Of a DNA stretch of 64,000 bases, positions 48,517-60,538 are shown one piece after another. The stretch is from contig SPDT01000007.1 of NCBI GenBank assembly GCA_008477525.1, positions 4,216,001 to 4,280,000 on the forward strand. The letters are read 5' to 3'. Below the pieces are notes generated by a model. That model did no database searches and was not told the DNA's origin. It saw only the letters and a list, made by a program, of their open reading frames with translations. The number at the start of each line of letters is the position of its first letter. The first letter of the stretch is position 1. This DNA comes from Hypomyces perniciosus (Eukaryota; Ascomycota; Sordariomycetes; Hypocreales; Hypocreaceae). The position numbers and the translations under genes are program-made.

Positions 48517-48896
48517 ATGGCCTCTCTGCTGCGCACATTTTCCCTCGCTGCGGGACTGCTACGTCCTAGCCAGACCGCGAGGGCTTTTCTGTCGGGCAGC
48601 CCTACGACGACAATGGGTATCGGCGCAAACTCCTGGATGACTGCATTTTCGAGGCCTACGGTTGGGGGATTAATGCAGCAGACGAGGGGGATGAAAGTCC
48701 ACAGCTCAGTGAAGAAGAGGTGTGAGCACTGCAAGGTCAGGATGGGATCTCGGCTGGTTCTGGGGCTGGAAGATGAGGATGAGGTGGCTAACTTGGGGCT
48801 TTACAGGTCGTTCGACGGAAAGCGGGCAAGCGACATGTCGGATATCTCTACATCATCTGCAAAGCGAACCCGAGACACAAGCAACGACAGAGCTAG
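48517..48896 (+). CDS. RTC6: Mitochondrial large-subunit ribosomal protein bL36m
   Basis: Two exons, 48517..48735 and 48807..48896 (71-nt intron, GTCAGG...CAG, phase 0), give 102 aa. The first ~58 residues are an Arg/Ser/Leu-rich presequence. The mature L36 core starts at MKVHSSVKKRCEHCK, continues VVRRKAGKRHVGYLYIICK and ends in NPRHKQRQS. The zinc ligands C69, C72, C91 and H97 are all present. The protein sits in the large mitoribosomal subunit near the stalk base (yeast Rtc6). The zinc-binding form of bL36 needs all four ligands, so this one should bind zinc. The 71-nt intron splits the zinc module between C72 and C91. It converges with the LYR-protein gene 240 nt away. Confidence 0.93.
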
Positions 48897-49136
48897 ATGT
48901 TCCTATGATGGAGGATGTGGGCACCCCGGTGGGAATTCTGTACACTATTGGCGCATAACGGCAGCGGAAAAGAACTTGATAGACGACGACACACTACAAT
49001 CACAATCCCGAATCCTGACGCTGGAAAAGACGATCATTCACGTTTGCACGAGCACGGATAATGAAAGTGTTGTGGGGAGGCTGAATTGTTTTTTCGGTGG
49101 CGGCAGGTCGTGTAGATGTATATTTTTTATGCAGCG

Positions 49137-49581
49137 CTACATTCCCCCAATATACCTCTCCATACTCTCCCACTCTGTTTTCCCAGTTGACAAGAGATAT
49201 CGTATGTGAGACTGAGTGTGGTAAGTCAATTTGGATTGGATCAATGGGTTGTGTGTCATTGTCATAGGGGAGAGGTCACACATACAAGATCCGTGACATT
49301 GCGGTGGCGCTCAAACTCATCACGAGCGTACTTGCGGGACTCGGCCCTGGTTCTGGTGTCTTCAATGCGCCCTGTGCCTCGCAGAATGGTGCGATAGAAT
49401 GAGAGAACCCGTGATCGTTGGAGAAACTGCCCACGCATTAGTCGGTGCATCATATGTGCAAAGCCTACATGGAGGAAGTTGATTATACGTGATCAAGACT
49501 TAGAGCTCCATTGAGCCGGGAGGCTGGACGGTGGGTGGCATAGCCACGGCTGATGCGCAGCAGGCGTGTGCCGGAAATCAT
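49137..49581 (-). CDS. LYR-motif mitochondrial protein (LYRM2-like)
   Basis: Built from three short exons, 49581..49489, 49426..49286 and 49211..49137, all joined in phase 0 by canonical sites (62-nt intron with GTATAA donor; 74-nt intron with GTATGT donor). The product is 102 aa. Exon 1 is a mitochondrial presequence (MISGTRLLRISRG). It ends LSLDH and joins exon 2 FLQRSRVLSFYRTILRG, the LYR region, with F41-Y42-R43 in place of Leu-Tyr-Arg. A conserved distal Phe (F69) lies in ARDEFERHRNVTD. The last exon gives SHIRYLLSTGKTEWESM, a typical ending of this family. LYR proteins hold the acylated acyl-carrier protein and assist Fe-S or respiratory-complex assembly; LYRM2 has been tied to complex I. 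The exact orthologue (LYRM2 or another member) is inferred from the LSLDHF start. Confidence 0.8.
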
Positions 49582-50083
49582 TAAGAATTACTCATTGGAG
49601 AAACTCCATTCCATACGGAAATCTATAATAATTCATTGCGCGCGATGGTTGGCGAAACTCCTGTCAAAAATGAAGAGTTTCGGTCGGTCAAACCTCGGAT
49701 CCAAGGTCACTCACTTACCGAGGTCTACCGAGTTACACCGAGCTGTACTGAGTACGAAATAGTGTGTTTCAATACATATATATACTTTGAGCTTGGATTG
49801 CTTCTTGTTGCTGATTTTCGATCTTCTCTCATCTGTGAGCAAGTGGCTTTTTTGGTTTATTATTTTGGTCGAGTGTGAACGAAAGAAAGCGAGTTGTTTG
49901 GGAAGACAACGGACCCCTGTTGCATTGGCAGAGGCTAAAAAGGACCCTTACTGCAGGGTCATGTCACCAAACCTCAAGCTGTAAACATCCATGCCGACTA
50001 ACCTTTCATGTTCATTCTCGATGCCCCTTGTTTTCTTCTTAAATATCTAGTTCGCTCAGAAACACCTAAAAGGTGCTGGAAAC
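49582..50083. promoter_or_regulatory. Shared divergent promoter region, LYR protein / NAA40
   Basis: The LYR gene (-) and the NAA40 gene (+) start on opposite sides of these 502 nt, so both promoters must lie here. AT-rich; small ORFs have no recognisable domain. Confidence 0.55.
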
Positions 50084-50992
50084 ATGACGTCTTTGACCAA
50101 AAAAGTCGACTCGAAGCGGGACAGCTCCAAAGCCAAGGGGGTCGTGAAGAGACTGCGAGCTATCAGCCCTATTGAGACAGCTAACAAGAAGTCAAATCAA
50201 GACTTTATCAAAGATTATATGAACCCCAGGTGAGTGAGATATCAGATTTATTATTCTATTTCACTCAACATAGAAAAATCCGGTCCTAAAAACGAGTGCT
50301 AACACAGACGCTGGTAGCTCAAACTGGACAGAATGGACACACCCCAACACTCAAGCCAGTTTTACGTTGAACCTCTCAAGTTCTGGGGATCTCAGCACCG
50401 AGGAACGGGATGCTTGCTTCTCCATGATTGAATTGACCAGCGGTTCAGATTATCGCGCTTCATCAGTTGGGTGGCATCCCGCAATGAAGAAAAAGGAGAT
50501 GCAGTCACCTGATTTACGATACATCTTGATCAAGGATGACGGCGGCGCCATCAAGGGCTTCACCTCGTTAATGCCTACCTTTGAGAATCACGAACCTGTA
50601 GTATACTGCTACGAGATTCACTTGCTGCCCGAGGTACAAGGGTAAGTGATCCTTGCTTGAGCAAACCAATTTCCGTGCTTGCACAAAGGAGACGAGAACT
50701 GACTCAACTACCTCAATTCTATAGCACCGGTCTTGGAAAGCAGCTCATGGGGTATTTGATGGAAATAGCAGAGAATATCCCATCGACGGAGAAAGTAATG
50801 CTCACTTGCTTCATGAGCAACACCCGAGGGCTCCAGTTCTACGAAAAACTGGGCTTCATCACCGACGACTTCTCCCCTAGAGAGCGGAAACTAAGAGGTG
50901 GCAAGGTTGTCATTCCGGATTATGTCATTCTAAGTCGCCGAACTCGTCGGAGTCGTCAGGGTGATCTCCCTGATCAGGACAACGGAGAGTGA
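50084..50992 (+). CDS. N-alpha-acetyltransferase NAA40/Nat4 (histone H4/H2A N-terminus)
   Basis: Three exons, 50084..50229, 50318..50641 and 50725..50992, give 245 aa; introns are 88 and 83 nt. The first intron's acceptor is TAG at 50317; an earlier AG (50308) would read into a stop. A basic N-terminus (KRDSSKAKGVVKRLRA) precedes the GNAT fold: FTLNLSSSGDLS, YRASSVGWHPAMKKKEM (the Nat4-type substrate segment), YILIKDDGGAIKGFTS, VYCYEIHLLPEVQG, the acetyl-CoA loop Q156-G-T-G-L-G161, and a C-terminal FYEKLGFITDDFSP. NAA40 acetylates the N-terminal Ser of histones H4 and H2A on nascent or free chains in nucleus and cytosol. The Nat4-specific W-H/P and EM segment makes this call stronger than generic GNAT. 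Confidence 0.88.
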
Positions 50993-51573
50993 ATTGCCTG
51001 CCAGCGGAGGAAAGGATGATATGTTCCGAGGCCATTTGAACTACCCAGTGGAGTCGCCACATAGTTGAAATGGGTCACTGGGCTAGTAAGGAAAGAAAGG
51101 AACAGTAACTGCAAGAGGATGTGTGCCTCCCACAGGCGGTTCTTATGTTGGCCTTATTTTATACCAGGTCTTCAGTCGTAAGCCGCAGCTCCTTCGATCG
51201 TGGTGAGACCACGTTTGCTAAGCCGAGGACTTCTGCTATGCTCTATATACCCGACTGAAGTGTGAACACGTGGAAGGCCGCGTGTGAAAGGAGAGCCACG
51301 ATAAGAGAAACATCAAAGGTTGTCACATGGCGAGGGGATCGTTGAGTCAGCTGTCTGCCTCTGGACATTGCAGAAATGGAAACCATAAAGTCATAAATCA
51401 AGCAACGCTAGCCTCAAATGTCATGGCTGTGAAGGTCTTTTATTCAGTAACCTTCAATGCTATCCTCCCGCATTCCGTACCAAAACTCCATGAAAACACA
51501 GTCCCTCCCGATGTCCCCTTTTTATTCCCCCCAGCCCTTTAGCCCCTTTTCGTCAAATCATTCCATCATTCCA
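50993..51573. other. Convergent spacer, NAA40 / IMPDH
   Basis: 3' flanks of two convergent genes. ORFs in it have no recognisable domain. No RNA gene is seen. Confidence 0.4.
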
Positions 51574-53435
51574 TCATGCATAAAGTTTCTTCTCATAAGA
51601 TTCCATGTTCACATTACCCTCCAGCTGAGCGCTGGCTGTCCGGAGCTCGAAGCGCAAGATTCCGTTGGCAGCGGACTCGTGGAGCTCCCGAAGGCTGCGC
51701 ATGCCGCAGTCTTGCATCGAGTGCTTGAGACCAGCAGCAAGATACGGGACAAACTTGGAGATAGAACTAATTGTCATGTTAGCATTCATACATGCGATGG
51801 ATCTCAGCGTTGTGATAAAACTTACCCCCGATGGGCCACAGCTCCGGAAACACCTTGAGCGACCAACACGCTGTCACCCTCAGAGAAGTAACGAGCAGTG
51901 CCAGCATTGCTCTTCTGGCTGTCCTTGCCGCCACCGCCGGCCTTCTTGTCCTGCATGGCATCAATGCTGCCCATGCCACGGTAGGCCTTGACCAGCTTTC
52001 CTTCCCGAGAAACAAACGAGGTACCAGGGGATTCCGTGGTGCCCGCCAGCAGACCGCCCATCATGATTGTGGACGCACCCAGAGCAAGACCCTTAGCAAT
52101 GTGGCCAACATTCTGAATACCGCCATCGGCGATGCACGGAACGCCAAAGCGCGCCGCAAAGCTGCTGACAGCATGGACGGCGGCTGCCTGAGGTCGGCCC
52201 ACGGCCATAACTTCCTGAGTGATACAGGCTGAGCCGCTTCCCATACCAATTCGGAGACCATCGACGCCAGCCGCGATGAGCGTTGCAGCCTGCTCTCGGG
52301 TGACAACATTGCCACCAATGACATCCAAGCTGGGGAACTCCGACTTGATCCACTTGATCATTTCAACCTGGTACATGCTGTTACCCTGCGAGCTGTCCAG
52401 GATGACGATATCAAGACCAGCGTCAACAAGCTTCTGCAACCGGATCCTATCTTCTGGTCGAGTGCCAATGGCAGCAGCGCAGAGCAGCTGCTTGCTATCA
52501 GGGAGCTTGGAAGCCAAGGGGAAGTGCTGGTTCTTGGTCAAGTCAGATCGGGAGATCATAGACACCAAGTTGAAGTTCTTGTCGACAATAGGCAGCTTGC
52601 CCTTCTTGGATTGAGCGAGGATCTTGTTTGCCTCCACCAGAGTAACACCGTCCGGGGCTGTGACAAGGTCGGTCACCATGACGTTGGTAACAGGCAGGCT
52701 GTGGTCGTCTTCGAATTGGATGTCACGGTTGGTGACAATGCCGAGGAGCTTCGAACCGATCGTTCCGTCCTCTATACATCAGTCAGTCTCAAGCCACAAA
52801 ATCAAATTCTCAGAGAACTGTGACGGAATTGTTGCAGGTCATAATATGTGTAGTCCCCATGACAATAGTCTATACGGCGGAACGAAAGTTATATATAAAT
52901 GGTGGATAATCATGCAATAGAGAGACAACTGAGGTAATTCAGGGGCTTGAACAAACTTACCGGTGACAGGGAAGCCACCAAAGCCCCATTTCTCCTTGAG
53001 AGCCTTAGCCTCACCAACAGTGGTGTCACGGTTGATGACGACAGGGTCAAGGATGAAGCCGTTCTCGTAGCGCTTCACCTTGCGAACCATGTCGGCCTGG
53101 GCATCTGGGGAGCAGTTGTGGTGAATAACACCAACGCCACCCTGAAGAGCCATGTGGATGGCCATCTCGTGCTCAGTGACAGTGTCCATGGGGGACGAGA
53201 CGAATGGCGTCTTCAGGGTGATGCGCTTGGTGATGGAGGAGTCAAGGACAACCTCCGAAGCCGGGAAGCCAATGTAGCCAGGCAGCAGGAGGAAGTCATT
53301 GTAGGTCAGACCACCGTGCTTGGTCGTGTCCATGAGCTCTTGTCTGTCGAGGCCATCGCGAGTCTTGTACTCAGCCAGCACCTCGAGAGCGGTGGTGTGG
53401 TCGAGGACCGCGGCAGAACCGTTTGTAGCAGCCAT
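51574..53435 (-). CDS. Inosine-5'-monophosphate dehydrogenase
   Basis: Three exons, 53435..52961, 52771..51826 and 51766..51574, give 537 aa, the usual eukaryotic length. The first intron is 189 nt, by far the longest in this window; the second is 59 nt. Landmarks in order: [33 protein letters not shown], two CBS modules (start [29 protein letters not shown]), then catalytic-domain DSSQGNS, IGGNVVT, the catalytic loop [12 protein letters not shown] with C341, [19 protein letters not shown] and the mobile-flap YRGMGS. It converts IMP to XMP, the rate-limiting step to GTP, in the cytosol. The start chosen gives MAATNGS; an in-frame ATG nine codons upstream (MFVASSLTQ) is less likely. It diverges from VPS8 across 1.2 kb. 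Confidence 0.95.
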
Positions 53436-54628
53436 TTGTGTTAGCGAGGAGGCGACAAACAAAGAGCGAGGTCGAAGGCGAGGAGTCGATCAGATTTGGA
53501 TATGAATTGATCGACTGTCTGGAGTTGATACGGCGCTTCTTCCCGTAGGAAAGAAGAGGAAAAAGGGCCAAAGGTGGGCCATCCGAAATTTTTTTCTCTC
53601 TTATGGACGCCATAATGGACCCTGTCTGGTCTGGTGCCCCAAGGCGGGGCATGTCATGTCTCTGGTGCGGGGACCTGCGAATCATTGGCATCAATCAGCC
53701 TAAAGTTTGCCCTACCAGAGTGGTTATTTGAGACTTGTTGGGTTGCCTTTCCGGTGTCGCAGATTCTACTTTCGCAATTGGATGCGGTAAGTTGTAGATA
53801 AGTGTTGCATCCAGATGCGATATTTGGGACTCTTGAAGTTGTGACGAAACCTCCCCTCCCAACGTGAGGCCTAGGTACTACTACTACTACTACTACTACT
53901 AGTATTGCATTCCCTTATCGTATTTCTAAACAACAGAAAAGTCCTAATGAACGGCCTCTGAGATTTATCCAATGATTTGGAATTTTGTGCCACAGTCTGT
54001 TCTAATAATCATGCGTAATATCATGTTGTCATGGTCTTCACTATGGCTAGCACGACGTCACAGCCTGCGTACAAGCGAGGATATGCTTCTCGGCTGGTCT
54101 TCCAAACTTGGAGATACTGATAGCAAACGGCCTGTTTAAAAATTACTTTCTAGTAAATGAGAAAAGTCTAAACACATTTCATCCCAATACGACATCATAT
54201 ATGCACAAGCAGGCGGCCAGATACCGTTAGATCATCTGCCAAGTACGAAGCAGCCGTGGTTCGTCACCAGACAGTTGGGTCGGAGAATCCTCGGTTCGCC
54301 GAGCTATGTACGCGGCCATGTACTCCGAAGGCAGCTCTGCCTAGAGGAGCTGTGCCATCCTCCCCAGCCAGCCCTCGAACCCTTGCCTCTTATAATACCT
54401 ACCACGCCTCCGGATTGACGGCCGAACACAGCGAGCCAATGTCGCGTTGTGTGAGGCGATGCGAAGACCTCATTGCCTCGAGATCCGCGACTCCGAGAGC
54501 TTGCGACGCTTAACCCGGCGCATCTAATCGCCCCTCGCCACTTGCCATCATTCGCCAAGACAGCTCAAGCGGACTCCTCCAATATTGACGTGTTGGTTGT
54601 TGGACGATGTGATGGAACCAGCGGCACA
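53436..54628. promoter_or_regulatory. Divergent promoter region, IMPDH / VPS8
   Basis: Both start codons face away from this 1.2-kb spacer. It contains the CTA microsatellite at 53876-53901. An in-frame ATG at 54473 could extend the VPS8 protein by 52 residues; I consider it leader. Confidence 0.5.
53876..53901. repeat. CTA trinucleotide microsatellite
   Basis: About eight tandem TAC/CTA units between IMPDH and VPS8. Confidence 0.9.
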
Positions 54629-57600
54629 ATGTCTGATTCTGAAGATGTGGCCCCGGCTGGCAAGCAAATCTTCGATAATGAGGAGTTAACTTCGAACCCA
54701 CGACATGGAGACTCTGAAGTTGAAGCCGATGTCCCCCAGCTCGAGGAGCAGGAGATGGTGGATCTTCCAACCTCGATAGACACAGGCGGCGAGGATATGG
54801 CAAATGCAATTCCCCTCATAATAAAAGAGCATAATGGCGATTTCTTGGATGTGGACTCGGTGGATGCTAGCTCCATTGATGCGATTCCGCGGAGGGTCGG
54901 GAGTCCCATTGACTCTGTCGCCTCTGCGCCTGGTGATTCTCCGTCGATCCAGGTATGCAAAGCTCCCCATTACGTCAAGAGGGATTCTAACATTATCTAG
55001 GGCTCTCTTATTTCTTCACCAGGTAGTAGCATCCTGCCCTCAGTCGCATCTCGTCCGGGACTGAGTAGCCCAACACCATCTTTCCGACCATTTGATCGGC
55101 GCTTTCAATCGCGAATATCATCCTCCAACACCCTCAGCCCCCGCCCATCATCTCCCGCACTTCTACCAAGCCACAGCCGTGCTGGCTCTCACAGTTCCAA
55201 CTTCCCACTGGACCAAGGAGATGTCGAGACACCGTCGCCACCATGGGATGCCGTAAGGTGGATACGACTAAAGAAACTGAATAGCCATGCTTTCTCAGAA
55301 GCGGGGAGGCGCAATTTTGGGTCACCTACCTGTCTCGCTGTCTCAACATCTATTGTGCTGGGGACTTCGAAAGGGATAATCTTAATGTTTGATTACAACC
55401 AGAACTTGAAGACTATTATTGGACCGGGAACTAAAGGTGTGTACTTGTGAAGTACGGCTTGTGACTGATTGGTCTAACAATTGCAGCCATCGAATCTGGG
55501 CCAATTACTTCTCTTGCGATCTCTGCGGACCATACCACGATAGCTGGTGGTCATGCAAATGGCAACATTTTCACATGGGATACTGCGCGAGCATCGAGGC
55601 CGTTTCTAACGATACCTCATCTGGATGACTCACAAGTGCAAAACAGAACGGCTGACGGCCATGTCCCTGATGTGTCTGTTGTGCATCTTGGGTTCCTAGG
55701 CACTCGGCACACAGCGCTGGTATCGGCGGACAACCGAGGAATGGCTTTCTCTCACCTCGCAACAAGAGGAACAGGAGCTCTTGGTAGAACAGTCAAAACG
55801 ACTAGGATACTGGGACGATATCCAAATGCGCCGACCCCGGCAGACAAGCCCGTAAAGCCAAGCACTGTACTTGCGTTTGCACCGTTGCCACTCGGCAACG
55901 TTGAGCGTGCTACAGACACGATGGGCCTGACTGCCATGTTAACGCCCTACTTGCTCGTAATTGTGTCTACGACGCCAGTGGCTCAGACGCAACACAAGTC
56001 CGCTCGCCCCAAAGACGTTCCGGCCCATAGTGCCATGACTGGATGTCTGGCTTGGTTTCCAGCCGTGAAACTCAAAGTCGCGGATCCTCATACCGGATCC
56101 CATATCTCGAAAGTCAAGCTTGCATATTGCTGGTCCAATGTCCTCACAGTGCTAGACGTGGATGAAATTCCTGGGGATGACCGGGATCAGCCGTATTCGC
56201 TAAGGTTCAAGGCTCGCAGCCGATGGAAGTGTGAAGAGGCTATTATCGCTGTGCAATGGCTTAGTCGGTCTGTGCTGACCGTCTTAACAATATCCCAAAG
56301 ACTAATCGTCCTGGAGGACAGGACGATGCGCATGACTGAAGCGTTTGACCTGCTGGAGAAGTACATCTACCACACGGATCTTTTCTCGAAACAATTGCAC
56401 AACCTCGTGGAGCGCTTAGATGAAAATGATGTGTCTATGCATGGCGTTGTGGCTGATGCGTTTTATATGAGCTTTAAGGCTTACAAAGGGAGGATGTTTC
56501 TGCTGGGATTCAACGATGTTTCTATTGGCGCACTGTCGAATTGGGCGGACCGTTTGATTGCGACAATGGAAAATGGCGACTATATCGCGGCCATTCAGTT
56601 GGCAACCTCATATTATACTGGCGATGCCGACAGGCTTACAGTTGGGCTCCCGGACGACACTGAGCTGAGGCACAGTATGGTACGCGACAAAATCATGGAG
56701 ATCATTAGTGCTTCATTAAAGTACGCCTTTGCCCAGAGGCAGAAAAACAAGGAATCTGCAGATAATGATCATCTAAAGCAGCTCGCGGAGACTTGTTTTG
56801 TTGCGTGTGAAAGTATTGGCAACATTGACTATCTCTTCGAGGAGTTGTACGAGTGGTACGATGATGCTGGTGTTGAAGGCATTTTCCTGGAGACGCTGGA
56901 GCCTTACATCCTTGGCAAGACTATTTCGATTATCCCACCTACGGTAGTCAAGGACATGGTTAGCCACTATGTCACCAAAGGATGGGAAAGCAGGCTTGAG
57001 GAGATGATTTGTCATATGGAAACGGCGACTCTGGATCTGGATCAGCTTACGCTTCTCTGCAAACAACACAACCTCTATGATGCGCTCACATATGTCTGGA
57101 ACCAAGCATTACACGATTACATCACCCCCATGATCGATCTCCTGAGCCTTCTGGTTCCCCTGATGACCAACGGCGACTTTACACCTGTCAATGCTGGCGA
57201 TGACTATTACAGTGTCAACGTAGTCAAAGTCTTTCCTTATCTGTCTTACACCTTCACTGGACGGGTGTATCCGAGCGGGGAATTGATGGATGAAGAGACG
57301 GCCAACAACGCAAAAGCAGAGATATACTGGTTTTATTTTTCCGGGAAGACTATTTCATGGCCTAAAGGCAGCAACCGGCCGTTTCTGACGAGGCCTGGTA
57401 GGGAGCCGGAACCGGCATTTCCGTACTTGCGAATGATTCTCAAGTTTGATGCCCCAAGTTTTCTTAGTGCTCTGAATGAGGCATTCGAAGACCCCTTTTT
57501 GAACGATTCTCCCGATCAGCAAACCAACGGGGTGTCTAGAGTTGATATGCCTGAGGAGCAGATCTTTGGGCTGACCATAAATCGACAATACATTCTGTCT

Positions 57601-59460
57601 ATATTGCTAGACGTAATGAATTCGACCGACTTTGCGCCAGCGGACACGATCTATCTCGACATGTTCATCGCTCGAAATCTCCCGAAGTTTCCACAATACC
57701 TCCTTTTCTCTGGCTCTACGCTATTCAAGGTTCTCATAGGACTTTGCAACTACCCTGGCGCAGATCTGGCAGACGACGCACAGCTTAGTGCGGAATATTT
57801 GTTATCTGTCTATCACCCTTCAGATACGGCTGAGTTGATGCCCTTGTTCAAGAAGGCGGGGTTCTACCGAATACTAAAGCGAATCTACAAGGTTGATAAG
57901 CAGTATGGAAAGCTTTTACAGACCTATTTTGAAGATCCAGAGGACCAGGAATTGGCATTTGAATGCATTACAGACTGCCTTCGTTCTCACAGCGAATTGA
58001 GCCAGCGTCAGCGACAAGAGGTGCTGGCGGTTATCGAGGAGCATGCAAGGGAGTTGCTTGAACTTAGCCCCGAACAGTCGGCGAGAACCCTTGCTTCTGA
58101 GCAGACAGAGATGCACCAGCATGTTCTGGACTCTGTAGATGATGCTCCAGAATTACAACATGCATATCTGAAAACGTTGCTAGAGCCTGAAGAACCACTA
58201 GCGAACGGGCAAGAGGAGTACGCGCGTTACTTGATTGAACGCTATATTCAGCTCATGTGCAAATTTGACCCGCAGCATGTGTCGGACTACATTGGTGTTG
58301 TCCAGTCTGTTGATCTCCGACTGGAACAACTGCTCCCAGTCATGGAAGAGACTGGCGTAGTTGATGCTGCTGTGGTACTGATGGCCCATGATGGTCAGGT
58401 CAACAAGGCTATGGAACGATTAATCAGGCATCTGGGTACTCTCGAATCTGCCATGGAAGGTCTCCTACGTGCAACAGATGAAGATGACAGCTTGTTCTCC
58501 CTACAATCATCCGCAGAGGCCCTACTCGAGAGCTTACAAAAGTATGTCCACGTCGGCATCTGGCTGTGTCAGGGTCAGACAAAGTCATCAAAGAGAGTGA
58601 ATGTAGTTTCAAAGAAGAAATCTTCTTCTAATGACGGCCTCTCCGCAGATGAAGCCCTCTGGTTGAGTTTAATCGGTGGTTGTGTACAAGTCACCCGAAC
58701 ATTGTCGCCAGCAATCCAGGCGGCCGCCGATGAATGCGCTCTTGACGAGGAGAAACTTTTGGCCAGTCTTCGCTCACTGGTACAGCACACCTTTACATCG
58801 CTTCTTGTATCAACATCCAGTCAAGCTAGTGGTCAAGTGAACTCCAAGGCTCTCTCAAACGCAGGGTCTAATTTATCCTTCCTTCGCATCTTGAGAGCGT
58901 TCCTAACGCAAGCGGTGGCATCGTCACCGAATCTCTCAGACTTACGAGGCGTACTTGCTTCCATCTTTTCCGCCTATGCGTATGAGGAAGCGATTCTTCG
59001 CCTGTCGAATCGTCTTTTGGAACAGAGTTTATTCACTAGCGTCAGTAAATCGGTGGTGCTTAGACAACGCGGCTGGCGACCGCGAGGATCTACATGTGAG
59101 GTATGCCATAAACGTGTCTGGGGGCCCGGCGTCGCAGGTGGTGCTGTGTTTGAGGCGTGGGAGGACAAGCAAGCGATCGAGGATTCGGCCAGGCGAGAGA
59201 GGAGATCTCAAACTACAGAGCGAGCTAAGGGCAATTCAGGAGAGTTCGATAGCAAGGGAAAGGGGAAGAGTCTGGATACTCGGCCGTCAAGTATGCTCAT
59301 CGAGTCGGACGCTGAGAGGTCAGGGAAAGATCAGGCTTTGGGACCGCTTGTGGTGCTAGCCTGTCGGCATATTTATCATCAAAGCTGTCTAGATTCGTTA
59401 CAAGAGAAGCAAGAACACGGGGTTGGGGGAAGGGAGTATAAGTGTCCCATTGATGGATGA
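54629..59460 (+). CDS. VPS8: Vps8-like CORVET complex subunit
   Basis: Three exons, 54629..54952, 55001..55436 and 55487..59460, give 1577 aa; the introns are 48 and 50 nt, among the shortest in this window. The first ~210 residues are acidic then Ser/Pro-rich. A beta-propeller follows (VRWIRLKKLNSHAFSEAGRR, then ITSLAISADHTTIAGGHANGNIFTWD and a third block at HLGFLGTRHTALVSAD). The Vps8 middle domain and a clathrin-heavy-chain-repeat-like alpha-solenoid occupy most of the rest. The C-terminal RING-like module has C-x2-C in STCEVCHKRVWG, then LACRHIYHQSCL and YKCPIDG at the very end. Vps8 is the Rab5-binding subunit of CORVET, tethering early endosomes. Start chosen at MSDSED; an in-frame upstream ATG at 54473 would add 52 aa. 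Confidence 0.9.
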
Positions 59461-59823
59461 GGAAATGAATATTTTATTCAGCTATATAAACAGCGAGCAG
59501 CGGAAATAGTCGAATTCCAACTTGAGGGATTTAGTCTTGTCTTCTTTTTTTATTCTTTGGAATAGATAAAATTTTGAAATAATCAAATTAAAAACCGGGC
59601 ACCCTTTGTATATATATCTATAGCATCAGTGATAATGTGGTTGTCAAGTTCGGGAGGGCTGGATTAATGGTGGTTCAGCCATCAGTTATGCATTAGGTAG
59701 CATGGGGTCTATTCCGTATTATGAGGTATACCAGATAGCTTATCGCAACTTCACTAAATCCGACTTCAACTTCCTCCACTGGCATCAACAACAACACCCA
59801 CTGCATTGGGGTCACAATCCATA
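59461..59823. other. Spacer between VPS8 and GPI19
   Basis: Short AT-rich 3' flank of VPS8 and promoter of GPI19; T/A-rich near 59540-59590. Nothing else recognised. Confidence 0.4.
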
Positions 59824-60538
59824 ATGTCCGGACCTTCAGACGAAGATAGCGAAGAATACCTCTCCGACAACCAATCCTCAGGCTCTTCCGATCAGGAATC
59901 CGCTCCTCAGCCTCTCTCGCAGAACTACTTCGCCCCCCCATTCTATGGCCGACCGCCAACACCTCTCCCGCCATCACCATCTCTCACATCCCTCCTTCGT
60001 CCGTCGCGTCCAACGACACCCGATGCCTCAGACGACGACAATATAGCGCCGGTGCCGCGCGCAGCGCCCAAGGTCCCGACCTACGAATACTACGGCTTCG
60101 TGCTGTACCTCTTCAGCAGCTTGACGTTCCTGACGTACCTGCTCTGGAGCTACCTCCCCTCGCCGTTCCTGCACGCGCTGGGTATATACTACTACCCAAA
60201 CCGGTGGTGGGCATTGGCGATACCGGCGTTCCTGGTGATGACGGTGTGTTTACATCTACGTGGCGCTGGCGTCGTATAACCTAGAGATCTTGACGCTGCC
60301 GATGAGCAGCGTGGAGACGATTGTGGACGGCGCGGGGAAGCTGGCGGCGATTGATGCGAAGGGGAGACTGAGGGGGAGTAGTAAGCGTGAGAGGAAGTGT
60401 GAGAGTAATGGAAGGTTGAGGTGGAGGGAGATCTGGAATGAGGGGACGGATGCGGTGTTGGATATCCCTTTGGCTGGTGTTTGTGAGGTGTTGTATGGGG
60501 ATGGGAGAGAAGAGCCTGAAAGCGATGAGGGAATGTGA
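59824..60538 (+). CDS. GPI19: PIG-P / Gpi19 subunit of GPI-GlcNAc transferase, frame broken by 1 nt
   Basis: The sequence encodes a PIG-P protein in two overlapping frames. Frame A (59824 to about 60249, 142 codons) has an acidic Ser/Pro-rich N-terminus, then TYEYYGFVLYLFSSLTFLTYLLWSYLP (TM1), YYPNRWWALAIPAFLVMT. Frame B, offset by one base from about 60251, continues YIYVALASYNLEILTLPMSS VETIVD and ends ...EESDEGM at 60538, matching the second TM and the luminal/cytosolic tail of PIG-P. Together they would give about 237 aa. PIG-P helps the first step of GPI-anchor synthesis (GlcNAc to phosphatidylinositol) in the ER. The break lies in the TTT run at 60249-60251, in a GTGTGTTTAC context; one T too many would explain it. 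Gpi19 is essential in yeast, so a sequencing error is more likely than a true pseudogene. An alternative start at 59806 adds six residues. Confidence 0.75.

Noticed and set aside
60246..60309. 64-nt GT...AG intron restoring the GPI19 frame
   Set aside because: It would splice in frame, but it removes the YIYVALASYN segment that matches the PIG-P second TM, so a 1-nt error explains the data better.
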